Below are positions 46,895 to 55,337 of a DNA stretch of 64,000 nucleotides, piece by piece. Where the stretch lies: assembly GCA_001920415.1 (NCBI GenBank), contig MNJR01000047.1, positions 1 to 64,000 on the forward strand. Reading direction: 5' to 3'. The translations under genes and the position numbers were made by a program. This stretch comes from Acidobacteria bacterium 13_1_20CM_3_53_8. Its GTDB lineage: Bacteria > Acidobacteriota > Blastocatellia > Pyrinomonadales > Pyrinomonadaceae. The notes beneath the pieces were generated by a model. The model saw only the letters and a list, made by a program, of their open reading frames with translations. It made no database searches and was not told the DNA's origin. Each line of letters starts with the position of its first letter. The stretch's first letter is position 1.

Positions 46895-48948
46895 TGCTTC
46901 GAAATCTTAAACCTTCGCCCGCCGGCATCGCGCTCTCTCTTCTAATCTTCTTTATTGCATCAAGCTATTCATACGGACAGGGACTCATCCCTGCCGCTTC
47001 GCCCCAGAAATCGCCATCTACGAATCAAGCCGCGACCGAGCAATCTGCGCCACAACGAGCGCAGGAGCGTCGCGCTCAGGCTTATGCGAAAATCATGGAA
47101 GGCGAGCGCTTTCTACTCTCTTTGCGCGGGAATCCGACGGATGCTACGACGCGCACAGCCGCGCAGTCAGCTTTTCAGGAAGCGGCGCAGTTAGACCCTA
47201 CCATAGCGGAAACGCATACGGCGCTAGCTGAAATAGCACTCTTCTTCCAACCACAGGATTTAGAGCTTGCGTTGCGCGAAGCCACAGCCGCCACACGAAT
47301 TGATCATAACAATTTCGGCGCTCACAAACTTCTCTCGCGCATCTACGCGCTCAAAAGCGGGCTGCGCGAGAACAATCTTGAACGAAACGCTGCGGAGCAG
47401 GCCACTGCAGAGTTGCGCGAAGTCGTGCGGCTCAATTCTAACGACGCAGAAGCCTGGGGACTTCTGGGCGAACTCTACCAGCGGCTTGGAAAAACTTCTG
47501 ACGCGATAGAAGCTTTCAGCCGCTGGGCTGAAGCGCCGGAGCCTATTGACGCAAGAATCTTTCAGATAATTACGGGACGCGAAAATTCACCCGCCGCAGC
47601 TAGCGCGCGATTGGGCGAAGTCCTGCTCGAAGCGGGGCGCGCAGCCGATGCCGTTAACGCTATTCGCTCAGCCATCACGCTCGATCCTGAAAATGAGGAG
47701 TACGCGGAGTTGTTGGGACAGGCGCTCGAAGCAGAAGGCACGGACGATAACTCCGCCATCACAGAACTCCAGAGTCTTGCCGCAGCAAGCCCGAAGAATT
47801 TTACGTTGCTACGACTGCTCGCCAGTGAGCAGTCGCGCGCAGGGCAGACGGACGCCGCCGCGCAAACGCTTCGTACGGCGATAAAAGCAGCCGCAGACAA
47901 TCCTGAGCAACAGTTCCTGCTTCGCGTAGCGCTCGCAGAGTTGTATGCGGACGCACTTCGTTATACGGATGCAGTCGCCGCGTATGAAACTCTTTTGCAA
48001 GAGCGTGGGATAACAAACAAACCTCTCACAACCGATGCAGAGAAACGCTACGCTGTAGCTATACTCTCGTCCATCATCAGTATTCAGAAGAACGCAGGAC
48101 ACACAGACGATGCTCTTGCAACCATAGAGCGCATGCGCACACTGCTAGGCGCTGACTCTGCCGCAGCAGATGTGCAGTACGTTCAGCTTCTGCGCGACGA
48201 GGGCAGGCGGCGCGAAGCGTTGCAGGCCATAAAACTTGCGCGCCAGCGTCACGCGCAAGAGCGCGGATTCATCTGGTTGGAGGCCGAAACTCTCACAGAC
48301 CTTGGAAGAGTTGACGAGGCCGTTGCGCTCGCGCGTGGACAGCTTCACGGCTCTATTGAAGATTTTGAAACGTACCTGCGCCTCTCCTCTCTCTACACAC
48401 AAGCGAGGCGCGGGCGCGAGGCTGTGGAGTCAGCACGCAAAGCAATCGGGCTTGTCCCACAAGGTCGTGACGATTTGATGATAGCGGCTCTTGTAACTCT
48501 GGCTTCAGCCGAGGAACGCGCAGGCGATTCACGCAGCGCTGAAGAGACTCTAAAACGTGTGCTCAGCATGGACCCGAACGACGCAACGGCGCTGAACAAC
48601 ATGGGCTACTTTCTCATAGAGCGCAACGAGCGTCTTGAAGAGGCTCTTAAGATGATACAGCGTGCAGTGCGCGCAGAGCCTGCGAACTCATCTTTTCTGG
48701 ATAGCCTCGGCTGGGCTTATTTCAAGCTAGGCAAGCTCGACGAAGCCGAGAGACATCTGACGGAAGCCGCACGCCGCGCCGCTACATCGCCGACAATTCA
48801 AGAGCATCTGGGCGATATACTTGAGCGCAGAGGCAAAATGGATCAAGCACATGCGGCATGGCAGAAAGCTCTATCGCTTGCAACCGACAGCGAAGCCATA
48901 ACTAGAATCAAGACGAAGCTCAACGCTCGCCCCCGCACCAGAGACTAA
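46894..48948 (+). CDS. secreted tetratricopeptide-repeat protein
   Basis: The start is GTG 46891 or ATG 46894, giving about 684 residues. A signal peptide (SLLIFFIASSYSYGQG) is followed by an array of TPR motifs (for example EALKMIQRAVRAEPANSSFLDSLGWAYFKLGKLDEAERHLTEAARR, DPNDATALNNMGYFLIERNERLEEALK). The last repeats match the outline of lipopolysaccharide- or outer-membrane-associated TPR proteins. The function is unknown; protein-protein scaffolding in the periplasm is inferred. It follows the small membrane protein without a gap. Confidence 0.85.
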   Translation: MLRNLKPSPAGIALSLLIFFIASSYSYGQGLIPAASPQKSPSTNQAATEQSAPQRAQERRAQAYAKIMEGERFLLSLRGNPTDATTRTAAQSAFQEAAQLDPTIAETHTALAEIALFFQPQDLELALREATAATRIDHNNFGAHKLLSRIYALKSGLRENNLERNAAEQATAELREVVRLNSNDAEAWGLLGELYQRLGKTSDAIEAFSRWAEAPEPIDARIFQIITGRENSPAAASARLGEVLLEAGRAADAVNAIRSAITLDPENEEYAELLGQALEAEGTDDNSAITELQSLAAASPKNFTLLRLLASEQSRAGQTDAAAQTLRTAIKAAADNPEQQFLLRVALAELYADALRYTDAVAAYETLLQERGITNKPLTTDAEKRYAVAILSSIISIQKNAGHTDDALATIERMRTLLGADSAAADVQYVQLLRDEGRRREALQAIKLARQRHAQERGFIWLEAETLTDLGRVDEAVALARGQLHGSIEDFETYLRLSSLYTQARRGREAVESARKAIGLVPQGRDDLMIAALVTLASAEERAGDSRSAEETLKRVLSMDPNDATALNNMGYFLIERNERLEEALKMIQRAVRAEPANSSFLDSLGWAYFKLGKLDEAERHLTEAARRAATSPTIQEHLGDILERRGKMDQAHAAWQKALSLATDSEAITRIKTKLNARPRTRD

Positions 48949-49021
48949 ATCACATATCCTACTTTGTTGCATGCCGGTACAAGTCCCTGCGTTTCAGCTA
49001 TTTATAAGCAGACAAGAAAAG

Positions 49022-49165
49022 TGTTGATTGGGATAAAACATTTTTGTTAATATGGCTTTGACGCTTTTCGACCTGCATGCCCCTGCAAGGTCAAAGATAG
49101 GCTGGCCGCCTCACAGCCTTTTTCGAGATTTTGCGTGGGGCAAGTCTCAGGAAGTATCCCCTCGG
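49022..49165 (+). promoter_or_regulatory. promoter and structured leader of the CAP-domain gene
   Basis: TTGATT (49024) and TAATAT (49048), 18 nt apart, form a promoter-like pair. The following 115 nt contain two hairpins: GACCTGCA with TGCAAGGTC (49068-49091), then AGGCTG with CAGCCT near 49099-49120 followed by TTTTTC. The latter looks like an intrinsic terminator or attenuator. No known riboswitch class is recognised. Confidence 0.4.
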
Positions 49166-49813
49166 ATGATTTATAAAAATTTGTTCCCCCGACTCGTCGT
49201 ACCGTGCTGTAGGCCGCGCCTCTCTCTCTTCTGCGCCGTCTTCGCAATCATAATCGGATTAACTGCAAACGTGACGTCCGGCCAATCGCAACGGTCGCGC
49301 CCCGTCGCGCGTCTCATCGCGTCTCCTTTCTCCGCGCACGCAGAGGTCGCGCAAACTCGCGCCGCAAGGGTCGCGCCCGTTGCGAGCGCTGCGCACTCTC
49401 TGGCATCGTCGAGCGCCATGAGCATGGAGCGGCGCGCGTTCGAGCTTATCAATGAGCAGCGTCACGCGAATGGCCTCAGGCCGTTCGAGTGGGACGAAGA
49501 TTTGTGCCGAATGGCGCGCGCGCTTTCTGGGCAGATGGCGAGCCAGAATTTTTTCAATCACGTGACGCCTGACGGACGCGACATGACTGCGCGCGCTCAC
49601 TCCAACGGCATCATGCACTGGCGAGCGCTAGGCGAGAACATAGCTTATAATCAGGGCTTCGACGATCCTGCGGGATTCGCCGTAGAGCGCTGGATGAATT
49701 CAGCTAAGCACCGCGACAATATTTTGAACGGATACTTCACGCGCTCAGGGATAGGCGTGGCTCGTTCATCTGATGGTCGCGTCTTCTTCACACAGGTCTT
49801 TATAACGCGCTGA
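49166..49813 (+). CDS. CAP/SCP-domain secreted protein
   Basis: ATG 49166 gives 215 residues with a signal/anchor helix (LSLFCAVFAIIIGLTANV). From about residue 90 the CAP (cysteine-rich secretory/PR-1-like) domain follows: RRAFELINEQRHANGLRPFEWDEDLCRMARALSGQMA, FNHVTPDGRDMTAR, ALGENIAY and WMNSAKHRDNILN. The two histidines and glutamate of the CAP cavity are present. The role in bacteria is unclear. An upstream ATG at 49052 overlaps the -10 box of the predicted promoter, so I prefer 49166. Confidence 0.8.
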   Translation: MIYKNLFPRLVVPCCRPRLSLFCAVFAIIIGLTANVTSGQSQRSRPVARLIASPFSAHAEVAQTRAARVAPVASAAHSLASSSAMSMERRAFELINEQRHANGLRPFEWDEDLCRMARALSGQMASQNFFNHVTPDGRDMTARAHSNGIMHWRALGENIAYNQGFDDPAGFAVERWMNSAKHRDNILNGYFTRSGIGVARSSDGRVFFTQVFITR

Positions 49814-49883
49814 CGCTCCTAATCATCCTTGGAAGATTTGGGCGGCTGGCGCTAAAAAGGATTTTAGAGGTCAGCCGCCCAAA

Positions 49884-50813
49884 GTGTCTTTAAGAGAAAT
49901 CACTGTTCCATCGTTTGCCAAGATCAACTGGCGGCTATATGTCATGGGTCGTCGCCCGGACAATTACCACGAGCTAAGCACAGTCTTTCAAACCGTCACT
50001 CTTCACGATGAATTGAGCTTTATCCTCAGCGACGATGAAAAGCTCAATCTCACCTCTAACGCTCATGATGTACCATTGGATGAGAGCAATCTGATTCTAC
50101 GCGCGGCTCGCCTGCTGTGTGAGAGATTTCGTGTCAGAAAGGGCGCAAAGATTCATCTCACGAAGCGCATACCTGCGGGCGGCGGCCTTGGCGGCGGGTC
50201 ATCGAACGCTGCTGTCACGCTTCTGGCGCTCGCTCTGTTGTGGGACATAGAGTTGGAAAGAGAGGATTTCGTCGAACTCGGTAAACGAATTGGTGCCGAC
50301 GTGCCTTTCTTTTTCACGGGAGGTACGGCTCTTGGGACTGGGCTGGGAACTGAGATTACTGCGCTCGAAGACGTTAGAGTTGACCACCTTCTGGTAGTAA
50401 CTCCGTGCGTGCGTGTTTCGACCGCAGAAGCCTACAAATCGCTGAATGCGCGCGCCTTGACTTTGACTGAAAGCGCCGCTATTCTTTCTGTTTCTCGCGC
50501 TACGGCGCAATTTCACGATTCACTGCCAGAGGCTCTTCACAACGATTTCGAGCCGGTGGTTTTCGGTCTCGAACCTGAGATTGCGCGCGCGAAAGAGAGT
50601 TTGATGAAGAGAGGCGCACTCGCCGCTCTTCTTTCTGGAAGCGGCTCAAGCGTTTTCGGAATTTTTGAAAATGCGGAAGCGAAGCTACTCGCTCAAGAAT
50701 CGCTGAAGAATGAACCGGGCTGGCAAATTTTTTCTTGCGCGACGCTCGCGCGTGAGGAATACTTAATGGCGCTGGGCGAATGCGCCGGGCCGCTCATCGA
50801 ACTGCGGCCTTGA
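49884..50813 (+). CDS. ispE: 4-diphosphocytidyl-2-C-methyl-D-erythritol kinase
   Basis: A GHMP kinase of the MEP isoprenoid pathway, 309 residues, from GTG 49884 (MSLREITVPSFAKINWRLYV). The ATP-binding loop is IPAGGGLGGGSSNAAVTL. The catalytic-region motifs are SGSGSSVFG and GADVPFFFTGGTALG. ispE next to prs, rplY and pth is a frequent bacterial arrangement, and that order is seen here with a tRNA between. Confidence 0.96.
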   Translation: MSLREITVPSFAKINWRLYVMGRRPDNYHELSTVFQTVTLHDELSFILSDDEKLNLTSNAHDVPLDESNLILRAARLLCERFRVRKGAKIHLTKRIPAGGGLGGGSSNAAVTLLALALLWDIELEREDFVELGKRIGADVPFFFTGGTALGTGLGTEITALEDVRVDHLLVVTPCVRVSTAEAYKSLNARALTLTESAAILSVSRATAQFHDSLPEALHNDFEPVVFGLEPEIARAKESLMKRGALAALLSGSGSSVFGIFENAEAKLLAQESLKNEPGWQIFSCATLAREEYLMALGECAGPLIELRP

Positions 50814-50834
50814 CTCGCGGCGAGAGTTTTACAC

Positions 50835-50909
50835 TGGGGCGTAGCCAAGTGGTAAGGCACCGGTCTTTGGAACCGGCATTCGTAGGTTCGAATCCTTCCG
50901 CCCCAGCCA
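50835..50909 (+). tRNA. tRNA-Gln (anticodon TTG)
   Basis: A 75-nt cloverleaf: acceptor TGGGGCG with CGCCCCA, D-arm AGCCAAGTGGTAAGGC, anticodon arm CCGGT-CTTTGGA-ACCGG with TTG, T-arm GTAGGTTCGAATCCTTC, and an encoded CCA. It lies between ispE and prs. Confidence 0.97.
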
Positions 50910-50915
50910 GAAGAG

Positions 50916-51020
50916 GGTGATAAGTGATGAGTGATAAGTGATAAGAGCAGTTTTCAGTTTTAAGTAAAAAGCTTTAGTTCTTTCTTATCACTTATCACTC
51001 ATCACTTATCACTCATCACT
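50916..51020. repeat. inverted repeat, GTGATAAG/GTGATGAG family with CAGTTTTCAG remnant at the apex
   Basis: The left arm (50916-50948) and right arm (50983-51020) consist of GTGATAA/GTGATGA units. Between them lies GCAGTTTTCAGTTTTAAG plus AAAAAGCTTT, a one-armed copy of the CAGTTTTCAG element. It begins 7 nt after the tRNA and ends 6 nt before prs. Confidence 0.9.
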
Positions 51021-51026
51021 GTCCTT

Positions 51027-51974
51027 ATGAGTACGACTGGCGGCATCAAAGTCTTTTCGGGAAACGCGAACAGAGCCTTGGCGGAAGAGATTTGCCATTC
51101 TCTGAGTTGCGATCCGGGGCGGGCGATTGCGGCGCGATTCTCGGACGGCGAGTTCAACTTTCAGATTGAAGAGAACGTGCGTGGCAGCGACATCTTCATA
51201 GTTCAGCCGACGTGCCCGCCGACGGACGCGAATTTGATGGAGTTGCTGGTGATGCTGGACGCATTCCGGCGCGCCTCAGCCGAGCGCATCACGGCTGTGA
51301 TTCCTTATTTCGGATACGCGCGCTCGGACAAGAAGGATCGCCCGCGCGTGCCTATAGCGGCCAAGATGGTGTCGAATCTGATTACGACCGCAGGCGCTCA
51401 TCGCATATTGACGATGGACTTGCACGCGGCGCAGATTCAAGGCTTCTTTGACATCCCTGTGGATCACCTCTTCGCCGCGCCTGTGATGATTGGCTATTAT
51501 CAAGCGAACCCTATGCCGAATCTCACAGTGGTTGCGCCTGACACAGGTGGAGCAGAACGCGCGCGCGCATATGCTAAGCGCCTGGACGCAGAACTGGCGC
51601 TCTGCGACAAGAGGCGAGAGAAGGCGAACGTAGCGGAAGTGATGAACGTAGTCGGCGATGTGCGCGGCAGGAATTGTTTGATAGTTGACGACATGTGCGA
51701 TACGGGCGGGTCTTTGACGAAAGTCGCAAAAGCTTTAAAAGCTGCGGGAGCGGAGCACATTCACGCTTGCTTCACTCACGCGCTGCTTTCGGGAAGCGCC
51801 GTAGAGCAGTTGTCTAAATCGGACTTGGAGCAGATGGTCGCAACAAACACGATTCCGTTGAACGATCATGCCTGCGAGTTGGAAAACATAAAGGTACTTA
51901 GCATCGCACCGCTTCTAGCGAAAGCGATCAAGTCTATCCACGAGGAGACGAGCGTCTCTTCGCTCTTCGTCTAA
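51027..51974 (+). CDS. prs: ribose-phosphate pyrophosphokinase
   Basis: It makes PRPP from ribose 5-phosphate and ATP. It has 315 residues, the standard bacterial class I length. Motifs: KVFSGNANRALAEEI, FSDGEFNFQIEENVRG, RITAVIPYFGYARSDKKDRPR, LTMDLHAAQIQGFFDIPVDHL and the PRPP loop CLIVDDMCDTGGSLTKVAKAL. Start ATG 51027. Confidence 0.97.
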   Translation: MSTTGGIKVFSGNANRALAEEICHSLSCDPGRAIAARFSDGEFNFQIEENVRGSDIFIVQPTCPPTDANLMELLVMLDAFRRASAERITAVIPYFGYARSDKKDRPRVPIAAKMVSNLITTAGAHRILTMDLHAAQIQGFFDIPVDHLFAAPVMIGYYQANPMPNLTVVAPDTGGAERARAYAKRLDAELALCDKRREKANVAEVMNVVGDVRGRNCLIVDDMCDTGGSLTKVAKALKAAGAEHIHACFTHALLSGSAVEQLSKSDLEQMVATNTIPLNDHACELENIKVLSIAPLLAKAIKSIHEETSVSSLFV

Positions 51975-52095
51975 AGACGAAGGGCAAAAACTTTGATTGA
52001 AAGCGGTCGGATGACACCGGCCTTCAGCCCCCTTTGTCAATTTAGGAAAGAGGGGTTGAAGGCTGATTGCTGAAGGCAGAAAGGTTTTGGGAAAG

Positions 52096-52770
52096 ATGTC
52101 AGAAAGAAAAGAGATAACAGTTCGCGCAAAGGCTCGTGAGGGGCGCGGCAAAAACGATTCGAGGCGCGCTCGCGCCAACGGCCTTGTACCCGTTACCGTT
52201 TACGGCGGCGACGCTGAAGCCGTCACGGCTATCGCGGAGATTAAAGATTTAGCGGCGATACTTCGCTCAGATACAGGCCAGAACACTATCTTCACTATAG
52301 ATATTGAAGGCGTGGGCGCTAGCGAAGTCATGTTTCATGACCGCCAGATTGATCCTGTGCGCGGTCGCCTGCTTCATGCAGATTTGAAGAGGTTGGTGAA
52401 GGGGCAGAAGATTGAAGTCACAGTGCCCTTGCATCTGACGGGAACTCCTATTGGCGTTTCAGAAGCGGGCGGCCACCTCGAACAGCTTCTGCGCGAGATA
52501 GAGATTCGCTGCGAGCCGCGCGACATCCCGGAAGCAATCAACGTTGATGTCTCTGACTTGAAAGTTCATGATGTGCTGCACATCTCGGACATCCCTGTGG
52601 ACGAAGGCATAGAAATTCTTGACTCGCCCGAAACCGCCATCGCAACCGTAGGCGTTGTGCGTGAGGAGCCGGTCGAAGCGCCTGCGCCAGCAGAGGGCGA
52701 GGCTGCCGAGCCTGAAGTTATAGGCAAGGGCAAGAAGGAAGAGGAAGAGGGAGAGACGGAAGGGAAGTAA
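52096..52770 (+). CDS. rplY: 50S ribosomal protein L25 (CTC/TL5 form)
   Basis: It binds 5S rRNA. The long CTC form of 224 residues has an N-terminal L25 domain (REGRGKNDSRRARANGLVPVTVYGG, FHDRQIDPVRGRLLHADLKRL) and a C-terminal beta domain (about 95-185). The acidic tail (EEEEGETEGK) is variable in the family. ATG 52096 is preferred to TTG 52087. The stop codon TAA lies within the left arm of the following repeat. Confidence 0.95.
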   Translation: MSERKEITVRAKAREGRGKNDSRRARANGLVPVTVYGGDAEAVTAIAEIKDLAAILRSDTGQNTIFTIDIEGVGASEVMFHDRQIDPVRGRLLHADLKRLVKGQKIEVTVPLHLTGTPIGVSEAGGHLEQLLREIEIRCEPRDIPEAINVDVSDLKVHDVLHISDIPVDEGIEILDSPETAIATVGVVREEPVEAPAPAEGEAAEPEVIGKGKKEEEEGETEGK

Positions 52771-52867
52771 AAAGGTAGAAGTAAAAAGGCAAAAGGAAAG
52801 CAGAATTCAGATGCTCCTTAATGCTTTGTCTTCACTTTTGCCTTTTACCTTTTACCTTTTGCCTTTG
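52766..52867. repeat. inverted repeat, AAAGGCAAAAGT word family (copy 6)
   Basis: The left arm 52766-52797 includes the rplY stop codon; the right arm 52834-52867 ends 3 nt before the pth start. The apex includes AATGCTTTGTCTTCAC, shared with copies at 4821 and 62094. Confidence 0.88.
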
Positions 52868-52870
52868 GTT

Positions 52871-53452
52871 ATGCGTCGTCTCATCATTGGGCTTGGAAAT
52901 CCGGGCGCTGAATATGAGTGGACGCGCCACAATCTGGGCTTCATGCTCGTTGATAGGCTGGCCCAAACATCTGGGGCGCGAGAGATCAAGCGGCGCGAAT
53001 GCCGTGCGCTCGTAGGGAACGCTGAGTTGGAAGGCGAAGCTGTTTTGCTGGTCAAGCCGCAGACCTATATGAACTTGAGCGGCGACGCAATCGCATGCTT
53101 GCTCGCTAAACGAGAGCAATCGAGACCAGCAGGTGATATGATCGTCATCAGCGACGACCTTGCGTTACCATTCGGGACGATTCGCCTGCGCCGCCGTGGC
53201 TCAGCCGGAGGCCACAACGGTCTGAAATCAATCATCGCCGCAGTCCACACGGAAGAGTTCATACGGCTGCGGATTGGAATTCAACCGCAGCATACGGTCA
53301 CGGATTCAAAGCGTTTCGTGCTCGAAGTCATCCCACGCGCGTTACGTGACGAGCTTGAAAAAATTTTAGAGAGAAGCGCACAAGCGCTCCTGGCCGTCCT
53401 TCGAGACGGCATTGACAAAGCAATGGCAGAGTACAACAGTTTTCAGTTTTAA
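52871..53452 (+). CDS. pth: peptidyl-tRNA hydrolase
   Basis: It recycles stalled peptidyl-tRNA. It has 193 residues. RLIIGLGNPGAEYEWTRHNLGFMLVDRLA contains the catalytic His and the Asn that binds the substrate; KPQTYMNLSGDAI, VISDDLALPFGTIRLRRRGSAGGHNGLKSII and FIRLRIGI follow. ATG 52871 fits the family start. The last residues (SFQF) and the stop codon are encoded by the left arm of the next inverted repeat, so the native C-terminus has been replaced. Confidence 0.96.
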   Translation: MRRLIIGLGNPGAEYEWTRHNLGFMLVDRLAQTSGAREIKRRECRALVGNAELEGEAVLLVKPQTYMNLSGDAIACLLAKREQSRPAGDMIVISDDLALPFGTIRLRRRGSAGGHNGLKSIIAAVHTEEFIRLRIGIQPQHTVTDSKRFVLEVIPRALRDELEKILERSAQALLAVLRDGIDKAMAEYNSFQF

Positions 53453-53522
53453 GTTTTCAGTTTTCAGCAAAAGCCAGTTCACTTCTTTCTGAAAACTGAA
53501 AACTCAAAACTGAAAACTGTTC
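53440..53522. repeat. inverted repeat, CAGTTTTCAG word family (copy 6)
   Basis: It begins inside the last codons of pth (ACAGTTTTCAG) and ends at GAAAACTGTTCT. The apex is CAGCAAAAGCCAGTTCAC. It is the clearest case of the repeat overlapping coding sequence. Confidence 0.9.
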
Positions 53523-53576
53523 TAAACCTTCTTGCTTCCGTACATGGAAGCTTGACATCCAAAAGGAGGATGGATT

Positions 53577-54005
53577 TTGGCAGAGAAGAGAGCTTACGAA
53601 GTATTGCTCATCGTGGACACGAATACTCCCGACGATGAGTTCAAACGTTTGACTGAGACGCTTCAGCAGATCATTACGGATCAGGGCGGCGTTGTGGTCA
53701 AGACAGATAACATGGGACGCCGCCAGTTGGCCTATCCTATCAACCGCAAGAAAGAGGGCAACTACCTTCTGCTGGAAGTCGAGGGCACGGGGCGCGAGAT
53801 AGCAGAGCTTGAGCGCCGCATGCGCGTCAACGATCAGATCATACGCTACATCACCGTGCGCGTTGACGAAGACCGCCGCCGCGCCGAGAAGTTCAAGACA
53901 AAACGGGCACGTAAAGCCAGCAAGCGTCCCTTTAGCTCGACCGGCGACCGCACACGCTCTGGCGGGCGCAAAGAGGCAGCGTTTAACGATGATGTAGAAG
54001 GCTAA
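53577..54005 (+). CDS. rpsF: 30S ribosomal protein S6
   Basis: A small-subunit protein that binds S18. The start is TTG 53577, supported by AAAGGAGGA at 53562-53570; an ATG overlapping that site is in another frame. KRAYEVLLIVDTNTPDDEFKRL and GRRQLAYPINRKKEGNYLLLEVEG are family segments. At 142 residues it is longer than E. coli S6, with a basic tail. First gene of the rpsF-rpsR-rplI cluster. Confidence 0.93.
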   Translation: MAEKRAYEVLLIVDTNTPDDEFKRLTETLQQIITDQGGVVVKTDNMGRRQLAYPINRKKEGNYLLLEVEGTGREIAELERRMRVNDQIIRYITVRVDEDRRRAEKFKTKRARKASKRPFSSTGDRTRSGGRKEAAFNDDVEG

Positions 54006-54118
54006 GCAGGAAGCGGACTGGCCTTTGAGTTGATTTAGATTTTGCTTGGCAACGAACGTGCGCGCGCCGAAAGGTGCTCTTTTCGGTGCCTCGCTGATTG
54101 AAGAAGGAATGAAAAGAT

Positions 54119-54436
54119 ATGTCTAGTAATTACAATGATCGTGATAGAAGTTACGATGATTCGGATGATGGCGGCGGAAGACGTGGCCCCGGAGGAGGAG
54201 GACGCGGACAGGGTGGCGGGCGACGCATGCATCGCCGCAAGGTCTGCCGCTTCTGCGCAGATAAAGTTGACATAATTGATTACAAGGACGTGAAGCTGCT
54301 TCAGGGCTACGTGCCTGAGCGCGGGAAAATTCTGCCGCGCAGAATTTCGGGAACGTGCGCTACGCACCAACGCATGTTGGCCGAGGCCATAAAGCGCGCG
54401 CGCAACATTGCGCTGCTACCGTACGCCACAGCTTAA
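54119..54436 (+). CDS. rpsR: 30S ribosomal protein S18
   Basis: A 105-residue protein. An Arg/Gly/Asp-rich N-terminal extension (about 1-35) is followed by the S18 core ([64 protein letters not shown]). It is the cysteine-containing (C+) form with a CRFC pair. It lies between S6 and L9, its usual place. Confidence 0.95.
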   Translation: MSSNYNDRDRSYDDSDDGGGRRGPGGGGRGQGGGRRMHRRKVCRFCADKVDIIDYKDVKLLQGYVPERGKILPRRISGTCATHQRMLAEAIKRARNIALLPYATA

Positions 54437-54460
54437 ATTTCAGGGAGGAGAGAGAAACAG

Positions 54461-55000
54461 ATGGCACACACAAACGTCCTCCTGCGTGAAGACATTGATA
54501 GTCTGGGCGCGCGCGGGGAGATAGTCAGAGTAAGAGCGGGTTACGCCCGAAACTATCTACTTCCACGAAAGCTCGCAGTCGAAGCAACCGCCAGCAACGT
54601 AAAGCAGATTGAGCAGGAGCGCGCAGCTCTCTTGAAGAAAGAGGCGAAAGAGCGCGAAACTGCTGAAGGGCAGGCCGAGCAGCTTGGCAAACTCGCTTTG
54701 AGTTTTACCCGGCGGGTGGGCGAGCAAGGCCATCTTTACGGCTCTGTCACTTCAATGGATATAGCCGAGGCATTGAAAGAGCGCGGCTACGAAATTGATC
54801 GCCGCCGCATCAATTTGCGCGAGCCTCTCAAAGAGACTGGCGAATTCGCCGTGCCTGTTCGCCTTCACCGCGAAGTGATTGTGCAGTTGCCCGTGACCGT
54901 TGCTGGCGAAGCCGCAGGTCAGGAGACTTCAATGGAAGCGAGCGCTGCCACAGAGCCGGAAACAGCAACGGAAGCTGCGCAGGGCGCAGAAGCAGAGTAA
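54461..55000 (+). CDS. rplI: 50S ribosomal protein L9
   Basis: It binds 23S rRNA at the L1 stalk base. The N-terminal domain (NVLLREDIDSLGARGEIVRVRAGYARNYLLPRKLAVEAT) matches, the linker helix is charged, and the C-terminal domain ends near VQLPVTV. An Ala/Glu-rich tail (EASAATEPETATEAAQGAEAE) is added. GGAGGAGAG lies upstream of ATG 54461. Confidence 0.96.
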   Translation: MAHTNVLLREDIDSLGARGEIVRVRAGYARNYLLPRKLAVEATASNVKQIEQERAALLKKEAKERETAEGQAEQLGKLALSFTRRVGEQGHLYGSVTSMDIAEALKERGYEIDRRRINLREPLKETGEFAVPVRLHREVIVQLPVTVAGEAAGQETSMEASAATEPETATEAAQGAEAE

Positions 55001-55081
55001 ATTTTTTCAAGGAATATTCGGCGCGTGAAATTTTTTCGAGAAAATCTTTTCTCAACGCGCGACGATGTAGTATATTGCGCT

Positions 55082-55146
55082 GCGAGTTGTAGCTAGACTT
55101 TTCCACACTGTGGAAAAGTTTTTCCGAGCTACACTCGCGGCTTTTT
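55082..55146 (+). terminator. terminator behind rplI
   Basis: Two stacked stems: GCGAGTTGTAGCT with AGCTACACTCGC outside, and ACTTTTCCACA with TGTGGAAAAGT inside, followed by CTTTTTC. A likely intrinsic terminator of the rpsF operon. Confidence 0.75.
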
Positions 55147-55176
55147 CTTTTTATTTCCGCAACCGTAATCATAGCT

Positions 55177-55327
55177 TATAGCGAGTTGCAATTGAGTGCG
55201 ACTCAAGTCAGTACCGCCTGCGGTAGCGGGCGGGTTATGGATACGCTAATTACCCGCCCAGCTTAAGCAGGCGGTACTGACCAAGCGGCTGTATCGCAAC
55301 GGTCGCACTCAATTGCAAACCGTAATA
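55177..55327. mobile_element. MITE-like palindrome, TATAGCG family (copy 2)
   Basis: Terminal inverted repeats of about 25 bp (TATAGCGAGTTGCAATTGAG and inverse) with inner GTCAGTACCGCCTGCGGTAG arms in opposite orientation. It matches the element at 9654-9802 in both layers. It ends 10 nt before the dnaB start. Confidence 0.75.
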
Positions 55328-55337
55328 GTCTCCCGAA

